A DNA stretch of 64,000 bases from Betaproteobacteria bacterium. GTDB taxonomy: Bacteria; Pseudomonadota; Gammaproteobacteria; Burkholderiales; Usitatibacteraceae. A program made the translations under genes and the position numbers. Position 1 is the stretch's first letter. Each line of letters begins with the position of its first letter. The notes under the pieces are model-generated. The model was not told the origin of the DNA. It saw only the letters and a list, made by a program, of their open reading frames with translations, and did no database searches. This document shows, piece by piece, positions 1 to 10,089 of the stretch. The stretch is from NCBI GenBank assembly GCA_016720925.1, contig JADKJR010000003.1, forward strand, positions 186,001-250,000. The letters are read 5' to 3'.

Positions 1-350
1 GGATGGTAGTGTACGTGCCAATCTACCTGCTGTTCTTGCCACATCAACTTGGCCCGACGCCGTGGTCGGCCATCATCGGCCAGACGCTCTTCCAGGGCAT
101 TGTCGTGTCGATTGTGTCGCTGGTCGCCTTTACACGCGCGGTAAGCATCCTCGGTGCCTCCCTGGCGGCAAGCTTCGCGTCACTGGTGCCGGTGCTGGCT
201 ATGCTGGCGGCCATTCCGTTGCTGGGAGAAATCCCCGGCAACAGCGATGTGCTGGGAATCGCCGTGATTACGGTCGGTGTGTTTCTGGCCTCGGGCGCTT
301 ACGTAGCCTTCGGTTGGAGTGAGAATCGCGAACCGTCCGCGACAAAGTAA
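1..350 (+). CDS. EamA/DMT-family transporter, C-terminal part (5' end outside window)
   Basis: Only the last 116 or so residues are in the window; the reading frame is open to the left edge. The fragment has hydrophobic stretches at about residues 1-12, 25-45, 50-75 and 82-103, spaced like the last helices of a ten-helix drug/metabolite exporter. The run LVPVLAMLAAIPLLGEIP is the usual EamA signature near helices 8-9, where a glutamate follows the proline-rich loop. It would sit in the inner membrane and export small metabolites; the substrate cannot be told. Its 3' end overlaps the converging GNAT gene by about 50 bases. Confidence 0.75.
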   Translation, partial: MVVYVPIYLLFLPHQLGPTPWSAIIGQTLFQGIVVSIVSLVAFTRAVSILGASLAASFASLVPVLAMLAAIPLLGEIPGNSDVLGIAVITVGVFLASGAYVAFGWSENREPSATK

Positions 351-865
351 CAAAGGTCCCTGTCGTAATAGTGTCCCATACCCCGTCGCTCGAGCCCGGA
401 TTTCATCAACACGTTTTGCGACGCCGCGTTATCCGGGTGCGTGAGCCCGACCACGCGATCAAGTCCCAATTCAAGTATGCCGTATCGGACGAGAGCACTT
501 GCGCCTTCGGTCGCGAGCCCACGGCCCCATGCGGATTTGGCGAGTCGATAACCCACCTCTACTTCCACTGTCTTGGGAATGTAGATCAGCGCGAACACGC
601 CGACAAATTTGCGCTTGGGCTTTTCCTCCGCAATCCAGAACCCCAGCCCGGGAAACAATTCATAGACCCGTTGCGTGCGAATGATCGACGCCAAGGTCTG
701 CTCGCGCGTGCGCAGCGAGCCATCGCCGATGTAACGCATCACTTCCACGTTACTGTTCAGCCGATCGAGGCGGTCAAGATCGTCGCGGTTATAGCGACGC
801 AGGATCAGGCGCTCCGTTTCGAGCAGGGTCTGGCGGGTTTGCGGGATGAGATTGAGTGCAGTCAT
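299..865 (-). CDS. GNAT family N-acetyltransferase (RimJ/RimL-like)
   Basis: A protein of about 188 residues with the RimJ/RimL-type opening LLETERLILRRY and the acetyl-CoA loop WGRGLATEGASALVRYG. The later block THPDNAASQNVLMKSGLE is the conserved helix that follows in this subfamily. It should transfer acetyl from acetyl-CoA to an amine, either a protein N-terminus or a small molecule; the substrate is unknown. I chose the ATG at 865 because AAGGA lies about 12 bases upstream. An in-frame ATG at 895 has no ribosome site. It converges with and overlaps the transporter end. Confidence 0.8.
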   Translation of the reverse strand: MTALNLIPQTRQTLLETERLILRRYNRDDLDRLDRLNSNVEVMRYIGDGSLRTREQTLASIIRTQRVYELFPGLGFWIAEEKPKRKFVGVFALIYIPKTVEVEVGYRLAKSAWGRGLATEGASALVRYGILELGLDRVVGLTHPDNAASQNVLMKSGLERRGMGHYYDRDLCYFVADGSRFSLQPKAT

Positions 866-933
866 ATTTCGACGAAAATCCTTATTGGAAGGCATCAGGC
901 ACGCGTGGACTCGACGTAAATGTGGCCGTCACA

Positions 934-1866
934 CTACGCCCTCATTCTCGCGACAATCTCCGACGACCCGGAGAACCACGCGTGCGGCATGTGTGGTGTC
1001 CGGTGTGCACCGATGGCATTGCCGTTTGCATCAATGCCGATAAAGCCGACATCCGCATCGAAATCCCGGCCGAGGCCATCGAGTACGGCGTCGATCGCCG
1101 CCTTGAGGCCCATGCCTTTCTCGACGTTATCGGAAATCTGCCGGCAGGCCAGCGCGCGAATCACGTATTCACCCGTGCCGGTTGCCGACGATGCCGCGAG
1201 CTTCGACGCATACGTCCCGCATCCTGGTAATGGCGTGTCGCCGACGCGCCCGACGAGCTTCATGGTCACGCCGCCGGTCGAGGTACATGCGCACAGGATG
1301 CCGCGTGAATCCAGCGCCACCGCGCCAATCGTGCCGCCGGCATATTCGGGATGGCGCATCAGGAAATCGCGAATCTTCATCGCTCCCTTCCCACCCTTGC
1401 CGACCGCCACTTCCAGCTTCGCTCTCTTGTCCTGCCAGTCGGCCTTGCGCGCGGGGGTGATTGGGTCATGGTCCGCGTGCCCCATCACGCGCGCGAAACG
1501 CTGGGCACCGTCGCCCGCGAGCATCACGTGGTCGGTCTGCTCCATCACCTGCCGCGCGACGAGAATCGGATTCTTCACCCGCTGGATGGCCGACACCGCG
1601 CCGATCTGTGACGCGTCGGACAACATCACACACGCATCCATTTCAACGAAGCCATCGAAGTTGAGTACCGCACCGGTGCCCGCATTGAAGATGGGATTGT
1701 CTTCCAGCACCACAGCGGCGGCACAGGCCGCATCGAGCGCGCTGCCGCCCGCTTCAAGAATTTTGCGGCCCGCCGCGACCGCAATCGTTGTGCCGTTGAT
1801 GGCGTCGTCATCCGAGCCGGGCCGCCAGCTCCCCGCGCCGCCGTGGACGATCAAGGCAATGGTCAT
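934..1866 (-). CDS. iaaA: Isoaspartyl peptidase / plant-type L-asparaginase
   Basis: An N-terminal nucleophile hydrolase of 310 residues that splits asparagine and beta-aspartyl dipeptides. The opening IALIVHGGAGSW is typical. The self-cleavage site is the Gly178-Thr179 bond in GGTIGAVALD; Thr179 becomes the catalytic N-terminus of the beta chain, at the same number as in the E. coli enzyme. TSTGG, a few residues on, is the substrate-binding loop. The open frame runs 88 codons further upstream, but that extension is a translation of repeat R1 and has no family match, so I start at 1866. It is monocistronic and divergent from the next gene. Confidence 0.9.
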   Translation of the reverse strand: MTIALIVHGGAGSWRPGSDDDAINGTTIAVAAGRKILEAGGSALDAACAAAVVLEDNPIFNAGTGAVLNFDGFVEMDACVMLSDASQIGAVSAIQRVKNPILVARQVMEQTDHVMLAGDGAQRFARVMGHADHDPITPARKADWQDKRAKLEVAVGKGGKGAMKIRDFLMRHPEYAGGTIGAVALDSRGILCACTSTGGVTMKLVGRVGDTPLPGCGTYASKLAASSATGTGEYVIRALACRQISDNVEKGMGLKAAIDAVLDGLGRDFDADVGFIGIDANGNAIGAHRTPHMPHAWFSGSSEIVARMRA

Positions 1867-1954
1867 TTGGTGCTTTCGAGAGTTGAAGCACGGATTATAA
1901 GGGGCGGTCGCTTGAGGTCGAAAGCGAGGCGCCGGCGTGACGATTGGTCGGAAA

Positions 1955-2019
1955 AACTCAAGCACTGGTGCGCCTTCCAGCCACTTTATGCCAGAACTGC
2001 CGCTCCAGTGCTTGAGGTT
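1955..2019. repeat. Palindromic intergenic repeat R1 (about 66-bp family)
   Basis: Imperfect inverted repeat. The left end reads AACTCAAGCACTGGTGCG and the right end CTCCAGTGCTTGAGGTT, around an A/T-richer centre (ACTTTATG). It lies in the divergent gap between the asparaginase gene and the ORF at 2177. It belongs to the family of nine described under findings. Confidence 0.85.
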
Positions 2020-2176
2020 GAGCGGGGATTTCGATCCGCATGCGGATTGCCCGCGAGACGGCTGCCCCATGCAGGGGGCAGCGCGACCTGCAAGGGTTGT
2101 CTGCCAGCAATAACCTGCAAACGGTTCCAAAAGGTGTGCATACTCAGTTTACTTTCTCACCCAAGAAAACTAGCAC

Positions 2177-3539
2177 GTGTCGATGATTGAACCCTCCGCG
2201 CAACCCAAACCAGGATCACGATTGAAGCGAAACTTGCTGATCGCCGTTGTCGTCGCCCTGTGCGCGCTCGTAATTTTTCTGCTTTGGCCGCGAGCGGATG
2301 TGGCGTCTGACCGTCCGGGGGCCGTCCCGCAATTCGCAGCGAGTGCCGAACATACAGCCGCACCTGTCGCAACGCTGGCGAAACCGCCATCTGTCGCGCT
2401 CTCGCCAGCGTCGCGCTCGGCTGAATCCGACTGGGAAAAACTGCGCGCCAGAATCATGGCGTTGTTGCAAGGAAAAAGGGTTGAAGTCTGCGGATTGTCC
2501 GATCTGGACGCGGCGCTCTTTCTCGCTGAGCAGGTGGAACAAGATGGGCTGACGCGCAACCACAGCGAGATGGGCAAAGGCGCGGCAAACGCGGCTTTGT
2601 CCGCAGCGAGCGCTAAACTGATGCAAAGCAATTCACTGCGCGATCAAGCGTTGGGCCTGTATGTGCAGGCGCGCCAGGCCGAGTGGGCCGCGATAGATGA
2701 GGGCATCAAGGCCAAGCGCTGCAATGGTGACATGCGGTGTGAAAGTGACGCGTGGGAGTGGAAGCCGCAATTGAGAGCGGCGGTCGCCGAAGCGCTGGCA
2801 AAAATGGCGTTGAATGAACGTGATCCCGCGATTTATGCGACCGCGATCTATGCCTGTGGCAATACACCAATTGATGCGTGCTCCGCCATCAGCTACATCG
2901 GTTGGGCGCGGATTGACCCTGACAATGCGGCGGCATGGTTGATGGTGGCGAATGAGGCCGTCAGACAAAAGGATTTGGCGACGCGGGATGAGGCCATGCG
3001 CCGTGCCGCAGCCGCCAGCGGTTACGACTTTCGCCTTCCGTCGCTCGCCACGTTGTTTGAAGCGGAGGTGGTGAAAAATCAACCGCCGCTGGTGCGGGTC
3101 ACTGATCGCCAGATCACTTCTCGGCATGGCTTCCTGGCAGTCATACGCGGCGCTGAACAACTATTGCGTGCGCGCCCCATCCGAGGACCCCGCGCGCGAA
3201 AACGTTTGCGATGCACTTGCGAAAAATGCTGTTGGACAAAGGAGTTTCTTTAGCGGGCGCGCCATGGCGATAATATCGGCGAAAAAATCGGCTGGGACGC
3301 GGCGCGATTGCAGACATTGCGCGATGAATCCGTGGTGGAGTTTGCGCTGGCGCTCGACGACGGACCTGACCGGGAATGAATACAGTTGCGAGAGTCTCGC
3401 GAAAAACATTCAATTGACTCAAAAAGTACTCTCGAAAGGCGACCGGGCCATTGCCCTTGAACGTATCGCCAAGAGCGGCAAGTCGATTACCGAACTCGTC
3501 GAGGCGTATCGCAAGACAAATCCGGAATTGTTCAAGTAA
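2177..3539 (+). pseudogene. Exported or membrane-anchored protein of unknown function, broken by several frameshifts
   Basis: I do not recognise the family. The first frame encodes a cytoplasmic start, one membrane segment at about residues 19-38 (LLIAVVVALCALVIFLLW) and a helical, Cys-containing periplasmic domain. From about 3130 the likely coding sequence changes frame repeatedly: WQSYAALNNYCVRAP, then LLDKGVSLAGA (near 3229-3260), then RHGDNIGEKIGWDAARLQT (near 3263), then back for the C-terminus SGKSITELVEAYRKTNPELF. Each step moves by one base in the same direction, as expected from single-base insertions. It is either a decaying gene or a badly called stretch. The restored protein would be about 450 residues. 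Divergent from the asparaginase gene. Confidence 0.55.
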
Positions 3540-3576
3540 CAGAGGCTGACGACGTGATCGACAGCGGGAGGAAAGT

Positions 3577-3642
3577 AAACTCCAGCACTGGTGCGCCTTT
3601 CGGGTCAAAAATGTCCCGGGAAGCGCTCCGGTGCTGGAGTTT
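3577..3642. repeat. Palindromic intergenic repeat R2
   Basis: Family member with ends AAACTCCAGCACTGGTGCG and CGCTCCGGTGCTGGAGTTT and centre CAAAAATG. It sits between two converging genes (the ORF ending at 3539 and aspS), a position suited to a bidirectional terminator. Confidence 0.9.
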
Positions 3643-3687
3643 GTTATTTTTTCCCAGCAGGCTAATGCAGGTCGTGGCTTCGTGCGC

Positions 3688-5460
<1,773 letters not shown>

Positions 5461-5580
5461 GGCACAAATATCCAAAGTGGTGTCATCCCGAGATAAGTAG
5501 AGGAGGATGGCAAGAAAGTGGGGGCGATCGCGTGCGCGATCAGCGAAAAATCAGGGCCGGGCGCCGTTGCAATCTTGCGA

Positions 5581-6273
5581 TTACAACGGCTTCGTATTGG
5601 GGTCGGTGCCGGATTTTTTCATCTCGGCCCCGTTGCGGTGATTGGGATTTTGTTTTGGATTGGGCCGCGGCGGCTCAGCGACACCCATGGAAATAATGTA
5701 TTTCAGCGCCTCGTCCACGCTCATCTTCAGTTCGAGCACTTCCGACTTGGGCACGATCAGAAAAAATCCGGCCGTGATGTTCGGGGTGGTGGGCACGAAG
5801 ACCGAATAATTTTCGCGGCCAAGGTGGTCGGTCACTTCATGTTGCGGCTCGCCCGTCAGCAGCGCCACTGTCCACGTGTCGTGCTGCGGGTAGCGCACCA
5901 GTACGGCTTTGCGAAACGCCTTGCCCTCGGGCGAAAACAACGTGTCGGAAATCTGTTTCACGCCACCGTAGATCGAGCGCACGATCGGGATGCGTTGCAG
6001 CACCGAATCCCACCAGATCAGCATTTTGTTGCCGAAGAAATTGGCGGCGACCACGCCAGTCAGCAGCACGATGGCCACGGTCAGGAATACGCCCATGCCC
6101 GGTACGTGAAACCCCAGCCACGCTTCGGTCTTGAAACTGGCCGGCAATAGCAGCAGCGACTGGTCCATCAAATCGATAAGCAGCTTCAGCACCCAGCCGG
6201 TAATGACCAGCGGGATCCACACAAGCAAGCCGGCGATCAGATATTTGCGCACGGGATGATCCTTGATGATCAT
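5581..6273 (-). CDS. DUF502 family inner-membrane protein
   Basis: A protein of 231 residues starting MIIKDHPVRKYL, with two membrane segments at about residues 11-31 (YLIAGLLVWIPLVITGWVL) and 61-83. The conserved block PTTPNITAGFFLIVPKSEV follows. The DUF502 family has no firm function. As written, the frame is continuous with fmdB and would give a 355-residue fusion. However, the ATG at 6273 overlaps a TGA at 6272-6270 that ends fmdB in its proper frame, so these are two translationally coupled genes (ATGA overlap) and the fusion is an indel artefact. Confidence 0.85.
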   Translation of the reverse strand: MIIKDHPVRKYLIAGLLVWIPLVITGWVLKLLIDLMDQSLLLLPASFKTEAWLGFHVPGMGVFLTVAIVLLTGVVAANFFGNKMLIWWDSVLQRIPIVRSIYGGVKQISDTLFSPEGKAFRKAVLVRYPQHDTWTVALLTGEPQHEVTDHLGRENYSVFVPTTPNITAGFFLIVPKSEVLELKMSVDEALKYIISMGVAEPPRPNPKQNPNHRNGAEMKKSGTDPNTKPL

Positions 6274-6648
6274 TCGCTGGACGCGGCGACAGGCTTTGCC
6301 GGCGCGGAACTGGATGGAGAAGCCGCGGGCGTGGAGGGGCGCCGTGCTGGCGGCGCCCGAATCAGCCTTTGTCTCGCTCTTGGTATCGGTGGTGGTTCCT
6401 TTCTTCGTGTCGGCGGTGGCCGGCGCGGTCTTGCTGTCTGGTTTGCTGTCCTTCCCGACGCTGGCGCCACCTTTGAAATCCGTCACATACCAGCCGCTGC
6501 CCTTCAGTTGAAACTGGGGCGCGGTGACTTGCTTCGAATATGTGGACTTGCCGCAGGCAGGGCAATCCGTCAGCGCGGCGGCGCTCATTTTTTGCAAAAC
6601 ATCCTGGGTGTTCCCGCAGGACGAGCATTTGTACGCGTAAATCGGCAT
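6270..6648 (-). CDS. FmdB-family zinc-ribbon protein (one frameshift in this sequence)
   Basis: A small zinc-ribbon protein starting MPIYAYKCSSCG with a second pair CPACG at residues 29-33, so four cysteines bind one zinc. A conserved strand (FQLKGSGWYVTDFK) and a low-complexity Ala/Ser/Lys tail follow. In the frame as given there is no stop before the DUF502 gene. Moving one base near 6340-6350 gives the tail SSSAPAKPVAASSE and a TGA overlapping the next ATG, the usual ending for this family. The family is described as regulator-like, but its role is not settled. First gene of the fmdB-DUF502-aspS set. Confidence 0.8.
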
Positions 6649-6690
6649 GGCTCGCTTTTAGAACGAAATTGGACTGAATAGAACACTTCA

Positions 6691-6722
6691 GAAAAAAATG
6701 CACCGCGAATGCACGCGGTGCA
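6691..6722 (-). terminator. Intrinsic terminator after the PPK2 gene
   Basis: Read on the minus strand, a perfect stem TGCACCGC/GCGGTGCA with an 8-base loop is followed at once by seven T. It lies about 60 bases after the PPK2 stop codon and before fmdB. Confidence 0.85.
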
Positions 6723-6783
6723 ATGACTAACTTGTCATTTTAACACAAGGACTTAGCGCGCTTGTGCGGTGCCGCAAAAGCGA

Positions 6784-7617
6784 TTATTTAATCACGATTT
6801 TGTCGAGCCCAGGCGGTGGGTCCGGATACCGCATTTTCAGGTTGCTCAGTACGCTCACCAGCACCGAAGATACATATAGGTCGCGTACCCATTTGCGATC
6901 CGCCGGCACGACATACCACGGCGCGTGCGGACTCGAGGTGGCATTGATGGCGGCTTCATAGGCGCGCTGGTAGTCGTCCCATTTTTCGCGCTCGGCCAAA
7001 TCGCCCGGATTGAATTTCCAGGTTTTTCCGGCGTCGTCCAGGCGATCCTGTAGCCGTTGCTTTTGCTCGCCTTTGGAAATGTGCAGGAAGAATTTGACGA
7101 TGATCGTGCCTTCTTCAACCAGCATCGCCTCGAAATCGTTGATCTGCCGCAAGCGCCGTTTCGCGGTGCGGTCATCGATCCAGCCGTGCACGCGCGTGAT
7201 GAGCACATCCTCGTAGTGGCTGCGGTTGAATACGACGATCTGGCCCTTGGCCGGCACGCGCGCATGCACGCGCCACAGGTAATCGTGATCCAACTCCTCG
7301 GCGGTCGGCGCCTTGAAGCTCGCGATGTCCACGCCTTGCGGATTGACGCCGGAAAATACCTTGCGAATCACGCCATCCTTACCGCCGGTATCCATCGCTT
7401 GCAAGACCACCAGCACCTTGTGCTTGTGCTCGGCATATAGCACGTTCTGCAATTCCACCAGCTGCGCGTTCAGTTGCGTGAGCAGTGCGATGGTCGCGTC
7501 CTTGTCGCCCTTGAAACCGCAGGTCGACGCCGTATCGATGCTCGCCAGCGTAGTCTTGCCGTTCGCGATGATCGGGCGAATGTTCTTGATGCTGGAGGAT
7601 TCGGAAGTTTTTGCCAT
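6784..7617 (-). CDS. Polyphosphate kinase 2 family, polyphosphate:nucleotide phosphotransferase
   Basis: Moves phosphate from polyphosphate to a nucleotide (AMP, ADP or GDP depending on class), or runs in reverse. At 277 residues it is a single-domain PPK2. The Walker A motif is TGGKDGVIRKV, Walker B and the lid region are in FNRSHYEDVLITRVH, and FFLHISKGEQKQRL follows. I cannot separate class I from class III by eye. I start at MAKTSESSS; 78 further in-frame codons upstream run into the divergent ROK gene and are not family-like. A terminator lies downstream. Confidence 0.9.
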   Translation of the reverse strand: MAKTSESSSIKNIRPIIANGKTTLASIDTASTCGFKGDKDATIALLTQLNAQLVELQNVLYAEHKHKVLVVLQAMDTGGKDGVIRKVFSGVNPQGVDIASFKAPTAEELDHDYLWRVHARVPAKGQIVVFNRSHYEDVLITRVHGWIDDRTAKRRLRQINDFEAMLVEEGTIIVKFFLHISKGEQKQRLQDRLDDAGKTWKFNPGDLAEREKWDDYQRAYEAAINATSSPHAPWYVVPADRKWVRDLYVSSVLVSVLSNLKMRYPDPPPGLDKIVIK

Positions 7618-7713
7618 GGTGAATGCGCACTCCGCGTGAAAGGTTGGGGCAGGAAAGTGGGAAGGAAATCTGTTGCGGCATAATCGCACATCGTCCCTTC
7701 CACAACAAACAGC

Positions 7714-8643
7714 ATGTTCCGGCTCGGTATTGACCTGGGTGGCACCAAGATCGAAATCATCGCCCTCGACGCGGCGGGACAGGAACGCTATCGTCAGCGT
7801 GTCGCTACGCCGCAAGGCGACTATGCGGCGACGGTTGAGGCGATCGTTCAATTGGTGCGCCTAGCGGAAACTGCGCTCAGCGCCGAGGGAAGCGTCGGTA
7901 TCGCTACACCGGGGGCGGTATCCCGCGTGACCGGCCGGATCAAGAATGCCAACTCCACCTGCCTCAACGGCCAGCCAATGGTGGAAGACTTGCAGCGCGC
8001 CATGCAGCGCGAAATTCGCATTGCCAACGACGCCAATTGCTTTGCGTTATCCGAGGCTATCGATGGCGCCGGGGCCGATGCCGACGTCGTATTCGGCGTC
8101 ATATTGGGCACCGGAGTCGGCGGTGGTGTCGTGATCAATCGACAGGTGCTGACGGGTGCAAATGCCATCGCCGGCGAATGGGGGCACAATCCGCTGCCGA
8201 TATTTTCCCCATCAAATACCTCGACCGAATTGCCGGGACACGCCTGCTATTGCGGCAAACGCGGATGCATTGAATCCTGGCTCTCGGGACCTGGATTGGC
8301 GAAACATTTTCTTGAAGATACCGGACGTGCGCTCACGGCCGAGCAGATCGTTGAGCAAGCCGCAACAGACCCACGATGCGAAACGGCGCTGCAAGCTTAT
8401 GAGGACCGCCTCGCACGCGGTCTTGCGACCATCATCAACGTGCTTGATCCGGACGTCATCGTGCTGGGTGGGGGACTTTCTGATGTCGCGCGCTGGTACG
8501 ATGCCGTGCCGCGCCGGTGGACGCAATACGTTTTTAGTGATCACGTTGCGACCAAGCTGCTGCCACCGAAATTCGGCGCGAGCAGCGGCGTGCGCGGCGC
8601 GGCGTGGTTGTGGAATGATGAACAAAAACTTACCAAGGAATAG
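7714..8643 (+). CDS. ROK-family sugar kinase (fructokinase/N-acetylglucosamine kinase type)
   Basis: ATP-dependent hexose kinase of 309 residues. The phosphate-binding loop LGIDLGGTKIE is at the start, the catalytic aspartate is in ANDANCFALSEA, and GTGVGGGVVI is the second glycine-rich loop. The ROK zinc motif ACYCGKRGCIESW is present with its upstream GH. It could act on fructose, mannose or N-acetylglucosamine; sequence alone does not decide. Divergent from PPK2 across about 96 bases, and followed after 3 bases by the quinone oxidoreductase gene. Confidence 0.88.
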   Translation: MFRLGIDLGGTKIEIIALDAAGQERYRQRVATPQGDYAATVEAIVQLVRLAETALSAEGSVGIATPGAVSRVTGRIKNANSTCLNGQPMVEDLQRAMQREIRIANDANCFALSEAIDGAGADADVVFGVILGTGVGGGVVINRQVLTGANAIAGEWGHNPLPIFSPSNTSTELPGHACYCGKRGCIESWLSGPGLAKHFLEDTGRALTAEQIVEQAATDPRCETALQAYEDRLARGLATIINVLDPDVIVLGGGLSDVARWYDAVPRRWTQYVFSDHVATKLLPPKFGASSGVRGAAWLWNDEQKLTKE

Positions 8644-8646
8644 AAA

Positions 8647-9645
8647 ATGACGCTCCCCTCCACCATGCGCTTTGTCGCCACCAACGGCCCCGGCGCCGCC
8701 GAAGTCATGCACATCGCCACCGGCCCGCTGCCGCCGGTTGGCGAAAACGACGTACTGATCAAAGTCGACTACGCGGGTGTAAATCGGCCCGATCTCCTCC
8801 AGCGCGGTGGCAGCTACGCCCCGCCGCCCACGGCGTCACCGGTCATGGGCCTGGAAGTGTCGGGCACCATCGCCGCCCTCGGTGCCCGGGTCACACAATG
8901 GAAGATCGGCGACGACGTCTGCGCGCTCACGCCCGGCGGCGGCTACGCCGAATATTGCGCCGCACCCGCCGCACATTGCCTGCCGATTCCCGCCGGATTG
9001 TCGATGCTCGAAGCGGCCGCGGTGCCGGAAAATTTCTTCACCGTCTGGGTAAACGTATTCGACACCTGCAAACTGAAAGCAGGCGAAAAATTTCTCGTGC
9101 ATGGCGGCTCGTCGGGCATCGGCCTCACCGCCATCCAGCTCGCGAAAGCGTTTGGCGCGGAGGTGTTCACCACCGTCGGTAACGAAGAAAAAGCCGTGTT
9201 CTGCAAAAGCATCGGCGCCGATCACACCTTCAATTACAAAACGCAGGACTGGGCCGCGGGGATTGCCACCGCCACGCAAAAGAAAGGCGTGAACGTGATT
9301 CTGGATATGGTCGGAGGCAGCTATATCGAAAAGAATCTGCGCGTGCTGGCGCTGGAAGGCCGCTACTGCTTCATCGCGTTTCTGGAAGGCGGACAAGCCA
9401 CCATCGACTTTCGCCCGCTGATGATGAAACGCCAGACCATCACCGGCTCAACCCTGCGCGCGCGGCCAGATCAGCAGAAGGCGGCGATTGCCGTGTCACT
9501 GAAAGAAACGGTGTGGCCGCTGCTGGCGGCGAAGAAAGTGAAGGTGGTGATTTACAAGACTTTTGCGCTGGAAGAAATTGTCGACGCGCATAAGTTGATG
9601 GAGTCGTCCACGCATATTGGGAAGATCATGTTGAAGGTGGACTAG
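8647..9645 (+). CDS. NAD(P)H-quinone oxidoreductase, PIG3/zinc-free MDR family
   Basis: A medium-chain reductase of 332 residues that lacks the catalytic zinc cysteines. The N-terminal GroES-like half contains DYAGVNRPDLLQRGG, typical of quinone reductases. The NADPH-binding Rossmann loop is VHGGSSGIGLTAIQLAK, and the C-terminus HIGKIMLKVD is usual for TIGR02824-type proteins. It probably reduces quinones or related electrophiles in the cytoplasm with NADPH. It starts 3 bases after the ROK gene, so the two are probably cotranscribed, although I see no shared pathway. Confidence 0.9.
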   Translation: MTLPSTMRFVATNGPGAAEVMHIATGPLPPVGENDVLIKVDYAGVNRPDLLQRGGSYAPPPTASPVMGLEVSGTIAALGARVTQWKIGDDVCALTPGGGYAEYCAAPAAHCLPIPAGLSMLEAAAVPENFFTVWVNVFDTCKLKAGEKFLVHGGSSGIGLTAIQLAKAFGAEVFTTVGNEEKAVFCKSIGADHTFNYKTQDWAAGIATATQKKGVNVILDMVGGSYIEKNLRVLALEGRYCFIAFLEGGQATIDFRPLMMKRQTITGSTLRARPDQQKAAIAVSLKETVWPLLAAKKVKVVIYKTFALEEIVDAHKLMESSTHIGKIMLKVD

Positions 9646-9714
9646 CAGCCTGAGCGAACGCAACTCGTCCGGACTTGGAAGCGACTTTGGCGCCTCACCT
9701 GCAAGATGGGGCTG

Positions 9715-9993
9715 TAAGTACACCTGGTGTGGATTGCGAAATATCGCTATCCGGTATTGGTTGAGTTGGTGATGTGGGCGAGCGGACGCGCGAGCTGCTG
9801 AAGGAGATATCACGAAGTCCGGGGTTGTTGTCGGAAAATGCGAGTTTGCGAAAGCGCTGCTGGGGACAGCATTCGTGGGGCCGGGGGTACAGGGTGGCGT
9901 CAAGCGGCAATGCGACAGACGAAGTGTGGAAGAAATACAGTGAAGATCAAAAGCCGGAGGTGCCGGATGACAACTTCAAGATCGTGCAAGGCA
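9715..9993 (+). pseudogene. Relic of an IS200/IS605-family TnpA transposase
   Basis: Pieces of TnpA occur in order but in different frames. VWIAKYRYPVL (near 9740) is the N-terminal strand. GERTRELLKEISRS (9774 onward) is the first helix. The C-terminal block WGRGYRVASSGNATDEVW continues with KKYSEDQKPEVPDDNFKIV. About 50 residues in the middle, including the His-hydrophobe-His metal motif, are missing, so it cannot be active. It fills most of the 440-base gap between the quinone reductase and HAD genes. Confidence 0.75.
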
Positions 9994-10041
9994 GTCGGCC
10001 ACAACGCCGACCCTCACCGACCTGCGCCGTAACTGGTTGCC

Positions 10042-10057
10042 CTCGCCTTTTGGCGAG
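10042..10057. repeat. Short hairpin next to the IS200/IS605 relic
   Basis: CTCGCC-TTTT-GGCGAG, a perfect 6-bp stem, about 50 bases past the recognisable end of the transposase relic. IS200/IS605 elements carry subterminal hairpins at both ends, so this may be the old right end. It could also be a terminator for the converging HAD gene. Confidence 0.45.
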
Positions 10058-10089
10058 CGTCGTTCACCTTCCGCCGGAACGGCCGGATA

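Noticed and set aside
1867..2130. An 88-residue N-terminal extension of the asparaginase
   Set aside because: It is a translation of repeat R1 and its flanks; the family starts at IALIVHGGAG.
5581..6648. A genuine FmdB-DUF502 fusion protein
   Set aside because: A one-base shift gives two normal genes with an ATGA overlap; the linker is not family-like.
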